Counted from the stretch's first letter, positions 32,551 to 41,485 are shown. The stretch: 64,000 bases of DNA from Streptomyces sp. MMBL 11-1 (GCF_028622875.1 NZ_CP117709.1:5087001-5151000); one strand, 5' to 3'. Translations and numbers: made by a program. The notes: generated by a model not told the origin, from the letters alone.

Positions 32551-34264
32551 CTAGTCGTTTTCCGGGTTTCTCCGCTGGGCTAGTTTTGTGCCCTTGGAGA
32601 GCGTCAAGAGTTCACTGAGAACCGATTCGATGTCCTTGCCACTGCCCGTTCCGGGAAGCCCCGGCAAGGGGCCGGCGCTTGTCGCCCCGGATTTGGCTGC
32701 CGAGGTGGACGAGCCGGTTGCCGGTGCAGGGGGCGGGCTTTCCACGCCTGTGGGCGGCAATCCCGTTGAACGCAAGATAGCGCTAGCTATTTGAGCCTTA
32801 ATAAGTTCGAGCGCGCCCTCCTCGCGAGACTCCCGGAGTTGCTCGTCGAAGATTTCCTGCATCTTCTCGTCGACAAAGGTCTCGCCGAGGTCGCGCAGGG
32901 CGCCCCGCTTGGACTCCAGGCCCAGGGCCAGCTTCGCCTGCACCTCGTTGAGTTTGACCAGGACGTCGACCGGGAGCGGCGGCGGCCACTCGCATTTCGT
33001 GTCGTACACCTGAGGGTCGCGGGGGTCGATGACCAGGGGCTGGGCGTCCGCCGTGCGGATTCCCTGGGTGTCCGGGTTGTAGACGAGAGTGTCGGGCTCG
33101 TACAGGAACAGGGTCCGGAGGACCAGTTCGTTGATCTGCTTGAGGCCGAGGGTGTAGTTCGTCTGCTTGAGCGCATACCGCTGCATAAGCGGGAGAAACT
33201 GAATAGAGAGGGCGACGCCACTCGTGTTGGAGATCGCCTGGGCCTGCCCGAGAGCTGTTTCCGGTACGCCGGTCAGCTCGTGCATGGACCGCTTGATCAG
33301 GTCCATATAGGCCAGCGGCCCGCTCAGGTCGACGCCGTTCTCCAGGTTGAAAACGCTCGCGTCCTTCGGGAGGCCGCCCCAGATTTTCCGGGGTCCCTTC
33401 TCCAGATTGCTGGCCTTGGCGCCGGTGATGATGGTGACCGGGGCCGAGTGGTAGTTGATGATGTCCGAGACTTCTGTCGCCTTTTCGTTGTACTCCCGAT
33501 TGAGGGGGATGATGTCAACGATGTCGGCGAGGCCCCAGGGGGAGCCGGACACGGCGATGTTCCGAATGTGAACGATGGGGATCGTGCCGAGTGGATTCTC
33601 CCGGGCGTCGAGCAGCTCGTCGTTGACGTACTCCTCGATGTAGTCGTCCGTGATGATCTCGGTGTACGTGTACACCGCCCGCGTTCCTTCGAGGGAAGTA
33701 CCCCAGAACTTGTATTTGATCTTCATTCTCAGCAGCCGGTCACGGTCATGGGGGTGATACTCGGGGAAACACTGCGCCCCATTGAGCGGAAGAATGCGAA
33801 CACGCCCGGGGTGCGCGTTTCCGGCAGCATCGGCCCATGCTGGTTCGTAGGCGACCTTCACGAAACAGTCGCCGCTGACTGAACCGTTTTCGCCCATCTG
33901 CCACAGGACGGTCTTCTTGTCGTTGTCGATCGTCCAGGCGCGTTCCAGCAGCGCGGGCACCACGTGCTCGTACTTCTTGTCAGACTGGAAGTGCACGCCC
34001 CGGCCGAAGCTAAAATTCGTGATGTACCGGCTAAGTGCACCGACGTAATTGATGGTGAGGCTGGGTTCACCAGCCTCACGCTTGTACCCCCAGTGATGCC
34101 CCAGGTACCAGGCCCAGTGGTTCGCGTACCGAGTTAGACGCGGGCCATGTACCTCAAATTCCTCTTAACTCGTCCGCCAGCTCGACCAATCCGAGCGGAC
34201 TGACAGAGATGGTCAGGTCGCTGGCGGCTGCGCGCATGGATGGTGAGACAAAAGCAACGGACAT
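32551..34264 (-). CDS. Portal protein, reading frame broken by a +1 shift at TTA-AGA
   Basis: The main frame (32551-34164) encodes a SPP1 gp6-like portal: TNFSFGRGVHFQSDKKYEHV, VIHIRNI-like IVHIRNIAVSGSPWGLADI and GVPETALGQAQ. This frame has no start codon between a TAA at 34167-34165 and its conserved N-terminus (RYANHWAWYLGHHWGYK). The preceding 36-codon frame starts at ATG 34264 after AAAGGAGG and ends LVELADELRGI at TGA 34156. Skipping one A after TTA (34168-34166) joins LADEL to EEFEVHGPRL, giving a normal portal of about 570 aa. Either a programmed +1 shift at two codons rare in Streptomyces (TTA, AGA) or a sequence error. Coordinates span both parts. Confidence 0.85.
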
Positions 34265-34345
34265 GGGACATCACCTCCTTTCAATTCCGCCAGCGGAGAT
34301 GAGCGTGAAATGAATGCTGGTCTGTACTCGACGTCAGCTCTACTG

Positions 34346-35056
34346 CTAAACGGGCAGGTAAGGGACGGTGAGGCCACTCCAGGGAAGCGCAACGGCATAG
34401 ATGCGGGGATCTGGCGCCTGCGTCGCGAGAATGCGGGACGACGAGGCGGACTGGCCGTAGACCTCCAAGGTCAGGCGTACCGAAGGACTCTTCCCAGCCT
34501 CGACGGTCTCGATGAAGGTCAGGGTCGCCGTCTGGTCCACACCGCTGGTGATGCTGATGTTGCGGTCGACATAGGACGACCCGCCGTCGGCCCGAAGCTG
34601 GAGACGGGCTCGCGCCTGCGTGGTGGTCGCGTTGTCGGTCCACCCCACGCTCATGGTCGTGTGCACCATGAGCAGACGCCGCTGCGAAGCGGACGGAATG
34701 GTCATCGAGTGGACCTGGGTGGGCGTACGGGTCGTTCCCGTGATACTCAGCGTCGTGGTGCGGGCTGTCGCGGACGCCCACGGCACAGCCGAAAGCCTGG
34801 CGATCTGGTCCTGGATCTGGGCGATGTCCGCCTGCTGGCTGCTCTGAGTAGCGTTGAGCGACCCGATACTGGCAGACGCCTCGGTAATGGTGGGGCTGAG
34901 CGGGCCCGTGGGGGCCGTCGCCCCGCCGATCACGTTCTTGAGGAGCGTGTCGATCGGGTCGACGACCGCCGCCAGGTCGACCGGGACGTCCGGGACCTTC
35001 CCCGACGAGGGGATGGGGAGCTTCGCCCACGGTGTGGACTGTCCGGGCTGGGTCAC
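34346..35056 (-). CDS. Hypothetical virion protein between terminase and portal
   Basis: 236 aa, GTG at 35056. An N-terminal Pro-rich segment, a short coiled coil (LNATQSSQQADIAQIQDQIA, about 67-86) and a C-terminal beta jelly-roll-like domain (about 95-236) give it a fibre or decoration-protein look. Its position in the head module suggests a capsid fibre or decoration protein, not proven. Confidence 0.65.
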   Translation of the reverse strand: MTQPGQSTPWAKLPIPSSGKVPDVPVDLAAVVDPIDTLLKNVIGGATAPTGPLSPTITEASASIGSLNATQSSQQADIAQIQDQIARLSAVPWASATARTTTLSITGTTRTPTQVHSMTIPSASQRRLLMVHTTMSVGWTDNATTTQARARLQLRADGGSSYVDRNISITSGVDQTATLTFIETVEAGKSPSVRLTLEVYGQSASSSRILATQAPDPRIYAVALPWSGLTVPYLPV

Positions 35057-35059
35057 GCG

Positions 35060-35455
35060 TCAGTCCACCCGGGCGTAGTTCCGGCGGATGTGCGGGCGCT
35101 CGCCCCGGTCGACGCTGGAGTAGCTCAGCTCACGCTCGCTCGCCCCCTCGGCCATGGCCGAGATGAAGGTGGGGGCCTCCGGCCAGCTTGCGCTACCGAC
35201 GTGCGCCCGCTCCCGCGTGGTCTCCTCGGCGCTCTTGGTGAACACGTTGACGTTGTGGTTCGAGCGGCCAGGCGGCGTGCGGTAGCCCTGCATGACGCCC
35301 TCGCTGAACTCGCTGGGTACGTCACTGTCGGAGGCGATGCCTTCCTGGAAACGCAGGGGACCGCGCCGGGCCGGGTTGCTGGCGGTCTTCCGCTCGTAGA
35401 AGCGGTCAGCGGACTCGTGGAAATTCGGGTCAGGGGCGAGGGGGCTCTGCGCCAT
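35060..35455 (-). CDS. Hypothetical protein downstream of terminase
   Basis: 131 aa, Arg/Ser/Glu-rich and probably poorly ordered. Starts MAQSPLAPDPNFHESADRFY. First gene after the large terminase. No domain recognised. Confidence 0.65.
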   Translation of the reverse strand: MAQSPLAPDPNFHESADRFYERKTASNPARRGPLRFQEGIASDSDVPSEFSEGVMQGYRTPPGRSNHNVNVFTKSAEETTRERAHVGSASWPEAPTFISAMAEGASERELSYSSVDRGERPHIRRNYARVD

Positions 35456-35522
35456 GGTGTGCCTCCCAATTTGAGACGTCTCACCAGGACGCTAGGTCGG
35501 GTCCTTTTCTTGTCGGTAATGG

Positions 35523-37073
35523 CTACCAGGGCGCATTCTGCATCTCGACCTCGGGCATGGTCATTTCTGCGGTGAGGAAGAGGGCGTTGGCCAGGGAGTC
35601 CACGTAGTCGTCGTGCGCGGCATCCACCTCGGGAGCCGCGACGATGATGTGGGGGCCCTGGTAGGTCAGCTCAGCGTCTTCCATCTGCTGCCTGAATTTC
35701 CGCCAGGTCTTTGTGGACCTGGTCTTGGCGTGGGCCGGCCAGATCACGAGGCCCTTGGACATGAGGTCCATCATGTGGGCCCAGCGCTTGGTTTGATTCG
35801 TGCGGTCACTTTTCAGGTCGATCATCTGGGAGTAGGGCATGAGCACTCGCAGTCTGCTGGCCACCACGTCGCCGAGGCCGCCGGCGTCGATGCCGATGGC
35901 GAAAACGTTGTAGTGGGAGAGGAATTCGACGATGCGGTAATACTGCGTCTCCCAGTCCAGTCCCTGAAGGTCCAACCAGTTGAGTACGCGGTGCTCGTAA
36001 TTTCCGTACTCGTCGGGGTAATCCCAGTTCACCCAGCAAACAGTGACGATCGTGGAGTCCGTCTTGCGGGCGGGGTCGATTCCGACGATCACGGGGGAGC
36101 GGTGCCATTCCTGCACTGCACGCATGGAGACATCGCCGAGAGAGTCGAAGCGATCGGATGTGCAGAGCATGCCCTTGTCGAGCAGCCAGATCAGCCGGTA
36201 GGACAGTTTGAATTCGTCACTGTCCTCGCCTAGGCGGTCCATCTCGCTCTGCACGAACTTCTTGTAGCGCGGAACGCTTTTGGCGACTTCCTTCCAGTCG
36301 ACCTGGAAGTGGTTGGCCTTTTTGCCCTTACGGGTGGCCTCTCGCCGGTTCTTCTGTATCTGTTCGTAGAAGCCGGACTTCGTGTAGGTGGGGGTGCCTG
36401 TCAGGCAGATCGTCCCAGCGGTAGAAGCCAACATCGGCGTGATGCTCTTGTTGAGTACCTTGTCGTCGGCAGCCTGCGCCTCGTCGATCACGACCAGGTG
36501 GTAGGTCTGTCCCTCGATCATGGCCTTCGGGTGTGCCGTCTGCTTTCGAATGAGGCTCCCGCAGCGCTTGAGGTGGAGAACCTTTCCCCGGGCCACCAAC
36601 TTCTCGTCGATCTCCGGGTCCGCCATGATGTCCTGGGCGCGCTCGGATGTGAGCCTGCCAACGATGCGGGAAAAGAGAGTCTCGGACATCTCGTCGGTCG
36701 GGGCGAAAACACCGACCCACAGCCCCTCCTTGAACTTCCCCAGAAGCGTGGGAAACACCTTGGCGAGCCGGGGCAGCATGATCGCCGCGCCGGCCACGGT
36801 GTCGGCGACGGTCTCAGATTTGCCAGACTGCCGGCTCCACAGCGCGGTGATCTTGGCCGAGTCCTCGATGATGAGTGACTCCAGAATGCGGCGGGCCAGA
36901 GGGAGCTGGTACGGGCGCAGGGGGTGACCGGACAGTTCGTCGATGACCAAGATGATCTTGTCGATGATGTCCTCGATGACGGCCTGGTCTCCGTCGGCAA
37001 CGTCGGCCGGCTCCGGCTCCTCGGGCATGCCGAGGGTCAGTTCGCGCTCCGTGGCATCAAGTGGGGTCCCCAT
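35523..37073 (-). CDS. terL: Terminase large subunit
   Basis: 516 aa, ATG at 37073. Motor ATPase: adenine-binding QLPLARRILES region, Walker A SRQSGKSE (80-87), Walker B LVVIDEAQ (193-200) and TGTPTYTKSG as motif III. Nuclease half: GIDPARKTDSTIV (about 350), GIDAGGLGD (about 408) and acidic DAAHDDYVDSLANAL near 480-495. It packages DNA into the head through the portal. It is the first minus-strand gene, divergent from the recombinase. No small terminase is recognised nearby. Confidence 0.95.
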   Translation of the reverse strand: MGTPLDATERELTLGMPEEPEPADVADGDQAVIEDIIDKIILVIDELSGHPLRPYQLPLARRILESLIIEDSAKITALWSRQSGKSETVADTVAGAAIMLPRLAKVFPTLLGKFKEGLWVGVFAPTDEMSETLFSRIVGRLTSERAQDIMADPEIDEKLVARGKVLHLKRCGSLIRKQTAHPKAMIEGQTYHLVVIDEAQAADDKVLNKSITPMLASTAGTICLTGTPTYTKSGFYEQIQKNRREATRKGKKANHFQVDWKEVAKSVPRYKKFVQSEMDRLGEDSDEFKLSYRLIWLLDKGMLCTSDRFDSLGDVSMRAVQEWHRSPVIVGIDPARKTDSTIVTVCWVNWDYPDEYGNYEHRVLNWLDLQGLDWETQYYRIVEFLSHYNVFAIGIDAGGLGDVVASRLRVLMPYSQMIDLKSDRTNQTKRWAHMMDLMSKGLVIWPAHAKTRSTKTWRKFRQQMEDAELTYQGPHIIVAAPEVDAAHDDYVDSLANALFLTAEMTMPEVEMQNAPW

Positions 37074-37177
37074 CCGGCGAAGCTAAAGCCGGACAAATAA
37101 TGTCAAATAATCCCCACGACGCCGCCAATGCACGGAAGCCCATGACTACCTATGCGTTGTCTCGCTAGAGTGCGCAC

Positions 37178-38203
37178 ATGCCCGCCAGCACCACACCGCC
37201 CGCATGGGCCGACCGCACCCGCCGCCAGCGCAACGCCGAGATGGACCTGGAGACGTTCACCCGCCGATGGGGCAACCAGCTCACGAGCCCCGAAACCCGC
37301 CGCAAGTACCTGCCATATTTCGAACTCTTTCTCGGCTGGATGGAGCGATACAGCGACTACGCAGGAATCGACGCACTCAAACACGCTGGCGTCGAAGAAA
37401 TCGAGGACTACTTCACATACCTCGAAAGCCCCCACTGGAACGACCACCCCGGCAACTGCACCACGGAATGCGCAAGCCTTCCGTACGGAACCCCCAGCCT
37501 CAAAGCAAAGTACGACGCGCTCAGTTCTGCATTCACCTACTCCATCGTCCACCAGCTCCGAGGCACCAACCCCATCAAGGCAGTAAAGCTCGAAAGCCGC
37601 ACCAGAAAGCAACGCTCTGTCCTGCTCCCCTGGGAAATCAGCGACGTCCTGGCGGCTGCCCGAGCAAAAGCGATCCGCTCCCAGATAGCCAACGGCTACG
37701 CCTTCGGCCCCGGACTGCGGTGCGAGGAAATCGAGAACGTCAGCGTCGAGCACTTCTACCAGGTCCCCCGAGGCCGCATGCTCCGGTTCAAACGCAAGGG
37801 CGGCGCCTGGGTGGACATCGACATCCCCCACCGCCTCGCCGAGCTGACGGATGAATTCCTCGACGGCCGAACCGCCGGACCTCTGATCATGTCCACCGGC
37901 CGCCGCACGCGGAACAAGGAGACCGGACAACTCGAACACACCCGGCTCGACGCATCCGGCATCTACCGCATGGTCCAGGAAGCCGGTCGTGAATGCGGTT
38001 TCGCCATCGGTCCCCACGACGGCCGCGCAACCGCCATCACGCTCGCGCTGGTCGACCCCAACAAGCCAAGCCACGACCGAGTCATGGCCTACTACGGGCA
38101 CAAGGACTTCAGTACCACCATGATCTACCGGCACGCATCTCGACTCCCCGCCGGCCACCACCGCAACCCCATCGGCATCGACTGGAGCACACAAGCGCCC
38201 TGA
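37178..38203 (+). CDS. int: Tyrosine recombinase / integrase
   Basis: 341 aa. An N-terminal SAM-like core-binding domain (about 23-130) is followed by a catalytic domain with Arg181 (GPGLRCEEI), His280-x-x-Arg283 (PHDGRATA), His308 (YYGHKD) and the nucleophile Tyr317 (IYRHA). All catalytic residues are present. It is plus-strand, divergent from terL with 104 bases between, and has only a weak ribosome site. It could integrate the element or resolve multimers. No att core could be identified. Confidence 0.9.
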   Translation: MPASTTPPAWADRTRRQRNAEMDLETFTRRWGNQLTSPETRRKYLPYFELFLGWMERYSDYAGIDALKHAGVEEIEDYFTYLESPHWNDHPGNCTTECASLPYGTPSLKAKYDALSSAFTYSIVHQLRGTNPIKAVKLESRTRKQRSVLLPWEISDVLAAARAKAIRSQIANGYAFGPGLRCEEIENVSVEHFYQVPRGRMLRFKRKGGAWVDIDIPHRLAELTDEFLDGRTAGPLIMSTGRRTRNKETGQLEHTRLDASGIYRMVQEAGRECGFAIGPHDGRATAITLALVDPNKPSHDRVMAYYGHKDFSTTMIYRHASRLPAGHHRNPIGIDWSTQAP

Positions 38204-38308
38204 CCACGAGCCACCTATTCAGCAGCCCGCATCAAACCCTGACGAATATCGTTCGAAAACCCTCCCCTTCTACGGTCAAAGGACCGACTCGAACCGGGAG
38301 GGTTCTCG

Positions 38309-38707
38309 ATGCCCCGAGGAATACCGCCGGGTAGTGGCTACACGCCCGAAGAAATCCGCGAATACATCCTGCAATCACGCGAAGACCTGGGCCCCCGCAA
38401 GACAGCAGCCCTTCTGCGCGCCTTCCACCTCGGCGACGACCAGTCCCTGCTCACGGAGCGCCCGACCAACACGAGCAATCCGCCCCGGCCCCGTACGGTG
38501 GCGGCGGGCTACGACTACAAGTCGAAGACCATGTTCGTAAGATTCCGGGGCGAGAGGGTCGCACCCGGGATCTACCAGGATGGCGTCGGCTACGAGTATT
38601 ACGGCGTGACCCGTCGCGAGTGGAATAGGTTCCGCGCGGCCGGCAGCCCCGGACGAATGATCAACCAGGTCTTCAACGGCAAGCCCTACACTCGCGCGGC
38701 CTGGTGA
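38309..38707 (+). CDS. KTSC-domain protein
   Basis: 132 aa, ATG at 38309 after GGGAGGG. The C-terminal half (MFVRFRGERVAPGIYQDG, YYGVTREW-like YYGVTRREWNRFRAAGSPGR) matches the KTSC domain, found in small phage and bacterial proteins. The N-terminal half is helical. Family function is poorly known, with RNA or protein binding suggested. Stop overlaps the next gene's GTG start. Confidence 0.75.
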   Translation: MPRGIPPGSGYTPEEIREYILQSREDLGPRKTAALLRAFHLGDDQSLLTERPTNTSNPPRPRTVAAGYDYKSKTMFVRFRGERVAPGIYQDGVGYEYYGVTRREWNRFRAAGSPGRMINQVFNGKPYTRAAW

Positions 38708-39024
38708 TTGATCCGATGCCCCTGGTCACCACCACTCGCTGCCAGCGAACTTGGCCCTGGCGCTACCGCACCTACTACCAGGAGACCGCCCCGCCCTACC
38801 GCAGGGCCGAGCCCGCGACCGTCTACCGCATCGGCACCCTCGGCATCGTCGTCGGCCGTTGGACCTCCCAGGCCGACGACGAGCACCAGGCCCTCACCGA
38901 CGCCCTGAGCGCCCGCCCCGCAGCCGTTCTCAGCTCACAGGGCCACCTTCTGCCCAACTACCGCCGCAACTCGATGGAGGGCCCCACGTGTTCACCCGAC
39001 GGACCGTCGACACCAAACTCCTGA
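38704..39024 (+). CDS. Hypothetical protein coupled to KTSC gene
   Basis: 106 aa from GTG 38704 (GTGA overlap); ATG 38716 is an alternative. Tyr/Arg-rich, including YRIGTLGIVVGRWTSQADDE. Its end overlaps the following gene by 37 bases. Not recognised. Confidence 0.55.
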   Translation: MIDPMPLVTTTRCQRTWPWRYRTYYQETAPPYRRAEPATVYRIGTLGIVVGRWTSQADDEHQALTDALSARPAAVLSSQGHLLPNYRRNSMEGPTCSPDGPSTPNS

Positions 39025-39203
39025 ACGACGCCCGCCGGCGCATCGCGAAGATGTCCCCCCAGGCCGCCCGGGAGTACAGCGCCACCGTCTGGGCCTACGG
39101 ATGGCGCATCGCCGAAAACCCCGGAGAGCACCCGGAGGACGACCTGACGGAGTGGGACATGGCCCTCGCCGTGCTCCAGGCCGTACGAGAACGCATGACG
39201 TAG
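38988..39203 (+). CDS. Hypothetical small helical protein
   Basis: 71 aa, GTG at 38988 with GGAGG 8 bases upstream. Opening MFTRRTVDTKLLNDARRRIA; predicted all-helical. Last of a three-gene plus-strand run. Confidence 0.6.
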   Translation: MFTRRTVDTKLLNDARRRIAKMSPQAAREYSATVWAYGWRIAENPGEHPEDDLTEWDMALAVLQAVRERMT

Positions 39204-39251
39204 AGAAGCGGTGGTTCACCCCCCCAGACGATCCGCGAACAACTCCCTCGC

Positions 39252-39295
39252 CCGACTGGCCTTGCACAAGCCCGTAGCTAGACAAGGCCGGTCGG
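39252..39295. terminator. Hairpin between convergent genes
   Basis: CCGACTGGCCTTG and CAAGGCCGGTCGG pair over 13 positions around an 18-nt loop. It lies between the plus-strand group ending at 39203 and the minus-strand gene ending at 39278, so it can terminate both. Confidence 0.65.
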
Positions 39296-39697
39296 ACAAG
39301 GAGGCGGAGCCTCGCCAAAATTGTTCAGCCGCTTCCGGGGACAGGTGATCAATGCCCGAGAAACGTAGAGTCTCCCTACCGAGTAATACCCGTACACCAC
39401 GTCGCTGCCGGCGGCCTGCGCCAGAGCGCTCCGCGCGTAGGCCAACCGATCCTCAATCGTGAAGCTCTCGGCTCCGAGAGGAACGTGCAACTCCAGCGCC
39501 CCTCGGAGCCACTCCACAGCAGCGTCAATCTCGGTGAACGTCTCTTCGATGTCACGCGCGGGGCGGGCCAGCCAGTGCATGATCTCAAAGGGCGGGTAGG
39601 TGGAGGGCGCGACACCTGCGCGAACCTCCCCGTCCTTGTACGACCTGCCCGTGTAGCCGTAGGCGTGCCAGTGCTTCGTCACCCTGAAAACTCCCAT
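39278..39697 (-). CDS. Hypothetical protein downstream of JmjC gene
   Basis: 139 aa, starting MGVFRVTKHWHAYGYTGRSY. No domain recognised. Only 44 bases separate it from the JmjC stop, so it may be the third gene of that small operon. Confidence 0.6.
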   Translation of the reverse strand: MGVFRVTKHWHAYGYTGRSYKDGEVRAGVAPSTYPPFEIMHWLARPARDIEETFTEIDAAVEWLRGALELHVPLGAESFTIEDRLAYARSALAQAAGSDVVYGYYSVGRLYVSRALITCPRKRLNNFGEAPPPCPTGLV

Positions 39698-39741
39698 GGA
39701 GATCGGTAGAGAAGTAGCAAGCTAGCGGGACGGCCAGACGC

Positions 39742-40632
39742 CTACGCCACGCGGCGCGCGACACGTACGAGACGCTCGCCCATCTCCTTCGTGTCCATCA
39801 GCATCAGCGCCCCCTGAAGGTAGGTGCGCATGTCGTTCACGGCGGCCACCGGGTCGCGGAACAGCGCCGCCGGCTGAAGTTCTTCCCGCATGGCTGGGTC
39901 GACGATGGCCTGCTCCAGAATTTCGGAGGCCATCTGTTCGGCCACCCAGTGCGCGGTGCGCTCCTTCATCGCCAACGTGATGTGCAGAGAGGTCTCTTCA
40001 CCCACCGTGTGGGGGGAGTGGAGGTACCCGCGCGGCAGCCAGAACACGTCGCCGGGCTCCAGCGTGAACGTCTGCGCCGGCGGCGTGTTGGCCAGGTAGA
40101 CACGCTCCTCATGCGTGAAGCCGCGCCCGAGGAAGTTCCCGTGTTCCTTCGTCGGGTTCTCAACGATCGGAGGGTGCAGCGGCCACGCCTTGCGCCCGGC
40201 GATCTGGATGATCAACGTCACGTACGGGTCATAGTGGTACTTGAGACCTTGAGAATCCGGCGGTGTCAGGTACGCGTTGGCGTGCACCAGGCACCCTGTC
40301 GCGGCCTGGACCTCGCGACGGAGCCGCGAGATGGATGGACGTAGTTCCTGCAACTGGCGCAGGGAGATGGTGCCGCCGTTGTTGATGTGCTCGCGTACGG
40401 CCCCGGGGTAGGGGAGGTCGCCGTCGCCGAAAAGCCGGCGTTCAATGAGCGAGCCGTCCTTGATCAGAACGAGATTGCGCATCGCGATGCACTCCTCGTC
40501 GATCAACTCGTTGACCTCGTCGAGAGTGAGGAGGTCTGCGAACGTGTCGGCGGCGTGGTGGTACAGCCTTGGAGTACGAGGCCATGCCGCGAGAACGCTC
40601 TCGGGGTCGGTGATCAGTGTGGAGAGAGCCAC
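39742..40632 (-). CDS. JmjC/cupin-4 Fe(II)/2-oxoglutarate oxygenase
   Basis: 296 aa from GTG 40632, 8 bases after AGGAG; an ATG 33 bases upstream has no ribosome site. The double-stranded beta-helix carries the metal triad: His133 and Asp135 in KYHYDPYVTL and distal His205 in RGYLHSPH. GRKAWPLHPP (about 146-155) is typical of the cupin_4 / ROXA-like branch, which hydroxylates Arg or His in proteins. The small DUF397-like peptide gene lies 99 bases upstream on the same strand, a natural substrate candidate. Other targets such as ribosomal proteins cannot be excluded. Confidence 0.85.
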   Translation of the reverse strand: MALSTLITDPESVLAAWPRTPRLYHHAADTFADLLTLDEVNELIDEECIAMRNLVLIKDGSLIERRLFGDGDLPYPGAVREHINNGGTISLRQLQELRPSISRLRREVQAATGCLVHANAYLTPPDSQGLKYHYDPYVTLIIQIAGRKAWPLHPPIVENPTKEHGNFLGRGFTHEERVYLANTPPAQTFTLEPGDVFWLPRGYLHSPHTVGEETSLHITLAMKERTAHWVAEQMASEILEQAIVDPAMREELQPAALFRDPVAAVNDMRTYLQGALMLMDTKEMGERLVRVARRVA

Positions 40633-40731
40633 GGGGACACTCCTATCAAGGGGGTTGTGGAACACGGAGGGCGCCCCGCCGGGAAGACAGGGCGCCCGTA
40701 CTGACTCCCGCTAGTTGCGGCGCGGGGGAGA

Positions 40732-40974
40732 TCAGGCAGTCGCGGTGCCGTGGTCCTCGGTCCAGCGGTCCACGAAGCTCTGGATCTCCGCCTTCGTCAT
40801 GCGCAGCTCTCGCCCGGCGCCGTCCGGCTTGGTGTCGCCGAGGGCGTAGCCACCGCCGGCCAGCGGAGCGATCGAGATGCAGGACTCCATGTTGCCGTCG
40901 TTGTCCGTGCCTCCGCCGCACATGGCTGCGAACGGACCGGTGATCTCCTGGTCGTAAAGCGACTCTCCCGCCAT
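40732..40974 (-). CDS. DUF397-like small peptide, candidate substrate of the oxygenase
   Basis: 80 aa, ATG at 40974 with AGGAAG further upstream. The C-terminal part (CISIAPLAGGGYALGDTKPD, then ELRMTKAEIQSFVDRW) follows the DUF397 pattern (CVxVA...aVRDSK...ltfsxxeWxxF), while the N-terminus has a Gly/Asp/Asn/Cys-rich stretch (MCGGGTDNDGNMES). DUF397 proteins normally accompany XRE-DUF5753 regulators; here the partner is a JmjC oxygenase. It may be a ribosomally made precursor peptide using a DUF397 fold as recognition part, or simply a hydroxylated regulator. Inference from adjacency. Confidence 0.65.
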   Translation of the reverse strand: MAGESLYDQEITGPFAAMCGGGTDNDGNMESCISIAPLAGGGYALGDTKPDGAGRELRMTKAEIQSFVDRWTEDHGTATA

Positions 40975-41193
40975 GGGAGTACCTGCTTCCTGTTGAGTGA
41001 GCGCCGGGAGAATTCCCGACGGGCAGAAAGGTACTCGCGCTCGGGGCAACCGGAAAGCGAAACCGGCATGATCGGCGAAATAGGAATATGCCAGATTTAG
41101 CAAATAGCTTGCGAGCATGCTAAAAGCCGGAAAGCCCTATTGGGTGATCCGGGAAAAGGGAAACTAAAACCCAGGCCGGTCCTGCGCAGGGGA

Positions 41194-41273
41194 GTGAAAC
41201 GCAGGGCGACCCAGGCAACACGCGTGACGTATTGGCGACCCCTATGAACCACCTCCCGTATCAAAGTCGTTAA
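41194..41273 (+). CDS. Two tiny coupled ORFs upstream of a plus-strand terminator (tentative)
   Basis: GTG 41194 after AGGGGA starts a 17-aa basic peptide (KRRATQATRVTYW inside) that stops at TGA 41245-41247. An ATG at 41244 overlaps that stop and opens a 9-aa peptide ending at TAA 41273, 14 bases before a strong terminator. This could be a leader-peptide attenuator, a small RNA or chance. Confidence 0.3.
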
Positions 41274-41287
41274 GCCTGCTTGGCGGT

Positions 41288-41324
41288 GGGCGCCCGCTTC
41301 CAGAGCATGAGCGGGCGCCCTTTT
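41288..41324 (+). terminator. Strong rho-independent terminator, plus strand
   Basis: GGGCGCCCGCT and AGCGGGCGCCC form an 11-bp stem with an 11-nt loop followed by TTTTCT. The nearest annotated genes on both sides are on the minus strand, so it indicates a short plus-strand transcript in the 550-bp gap 40975-41525. Confidence 0.75.
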
Positions 41325-41376
41325 CTGCCTCTTGACCGCCCCCGCTGATAGAGGGTCGAGACAGAAACTCAGTGCT

Positions 41377-41419
41377 CCCGGCCGGCACCGAGGAGGAACA
41401 GCCGACGGTGCCGGCCGGG
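41377..41419. repeat. 14-bp inverted repeat in the same gap
   Basis: CCCGGCCGGCACCG and CGGTGCCGGCCGGG flank 15 bases. It follows the plus-strand terminator and may be a second terminator or a protein site. Confidence 0.5.
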
Positions 41420-41485
41420 ATGGGACGCCTGGGTACGGGGAGGCCCACGGCGCCCGCCCACCCGGGTTCACGGGCGGGTGTCTGT

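Noticed and set aside
4207..37073. Extracellular contractile injection system or tailocin instead of a phage
   Set aside because: Terminase, portal, scaffold, major capsid and connectors are all present in the same operon.
38270..38300. Possible attP core resembling a tRNA T-arm (GGTTCGAGTC on the minus strand) after the recombinase
   Set aside because: The flanking stem does not pair as a tRNA T-stem and no second copy was seen in the window.
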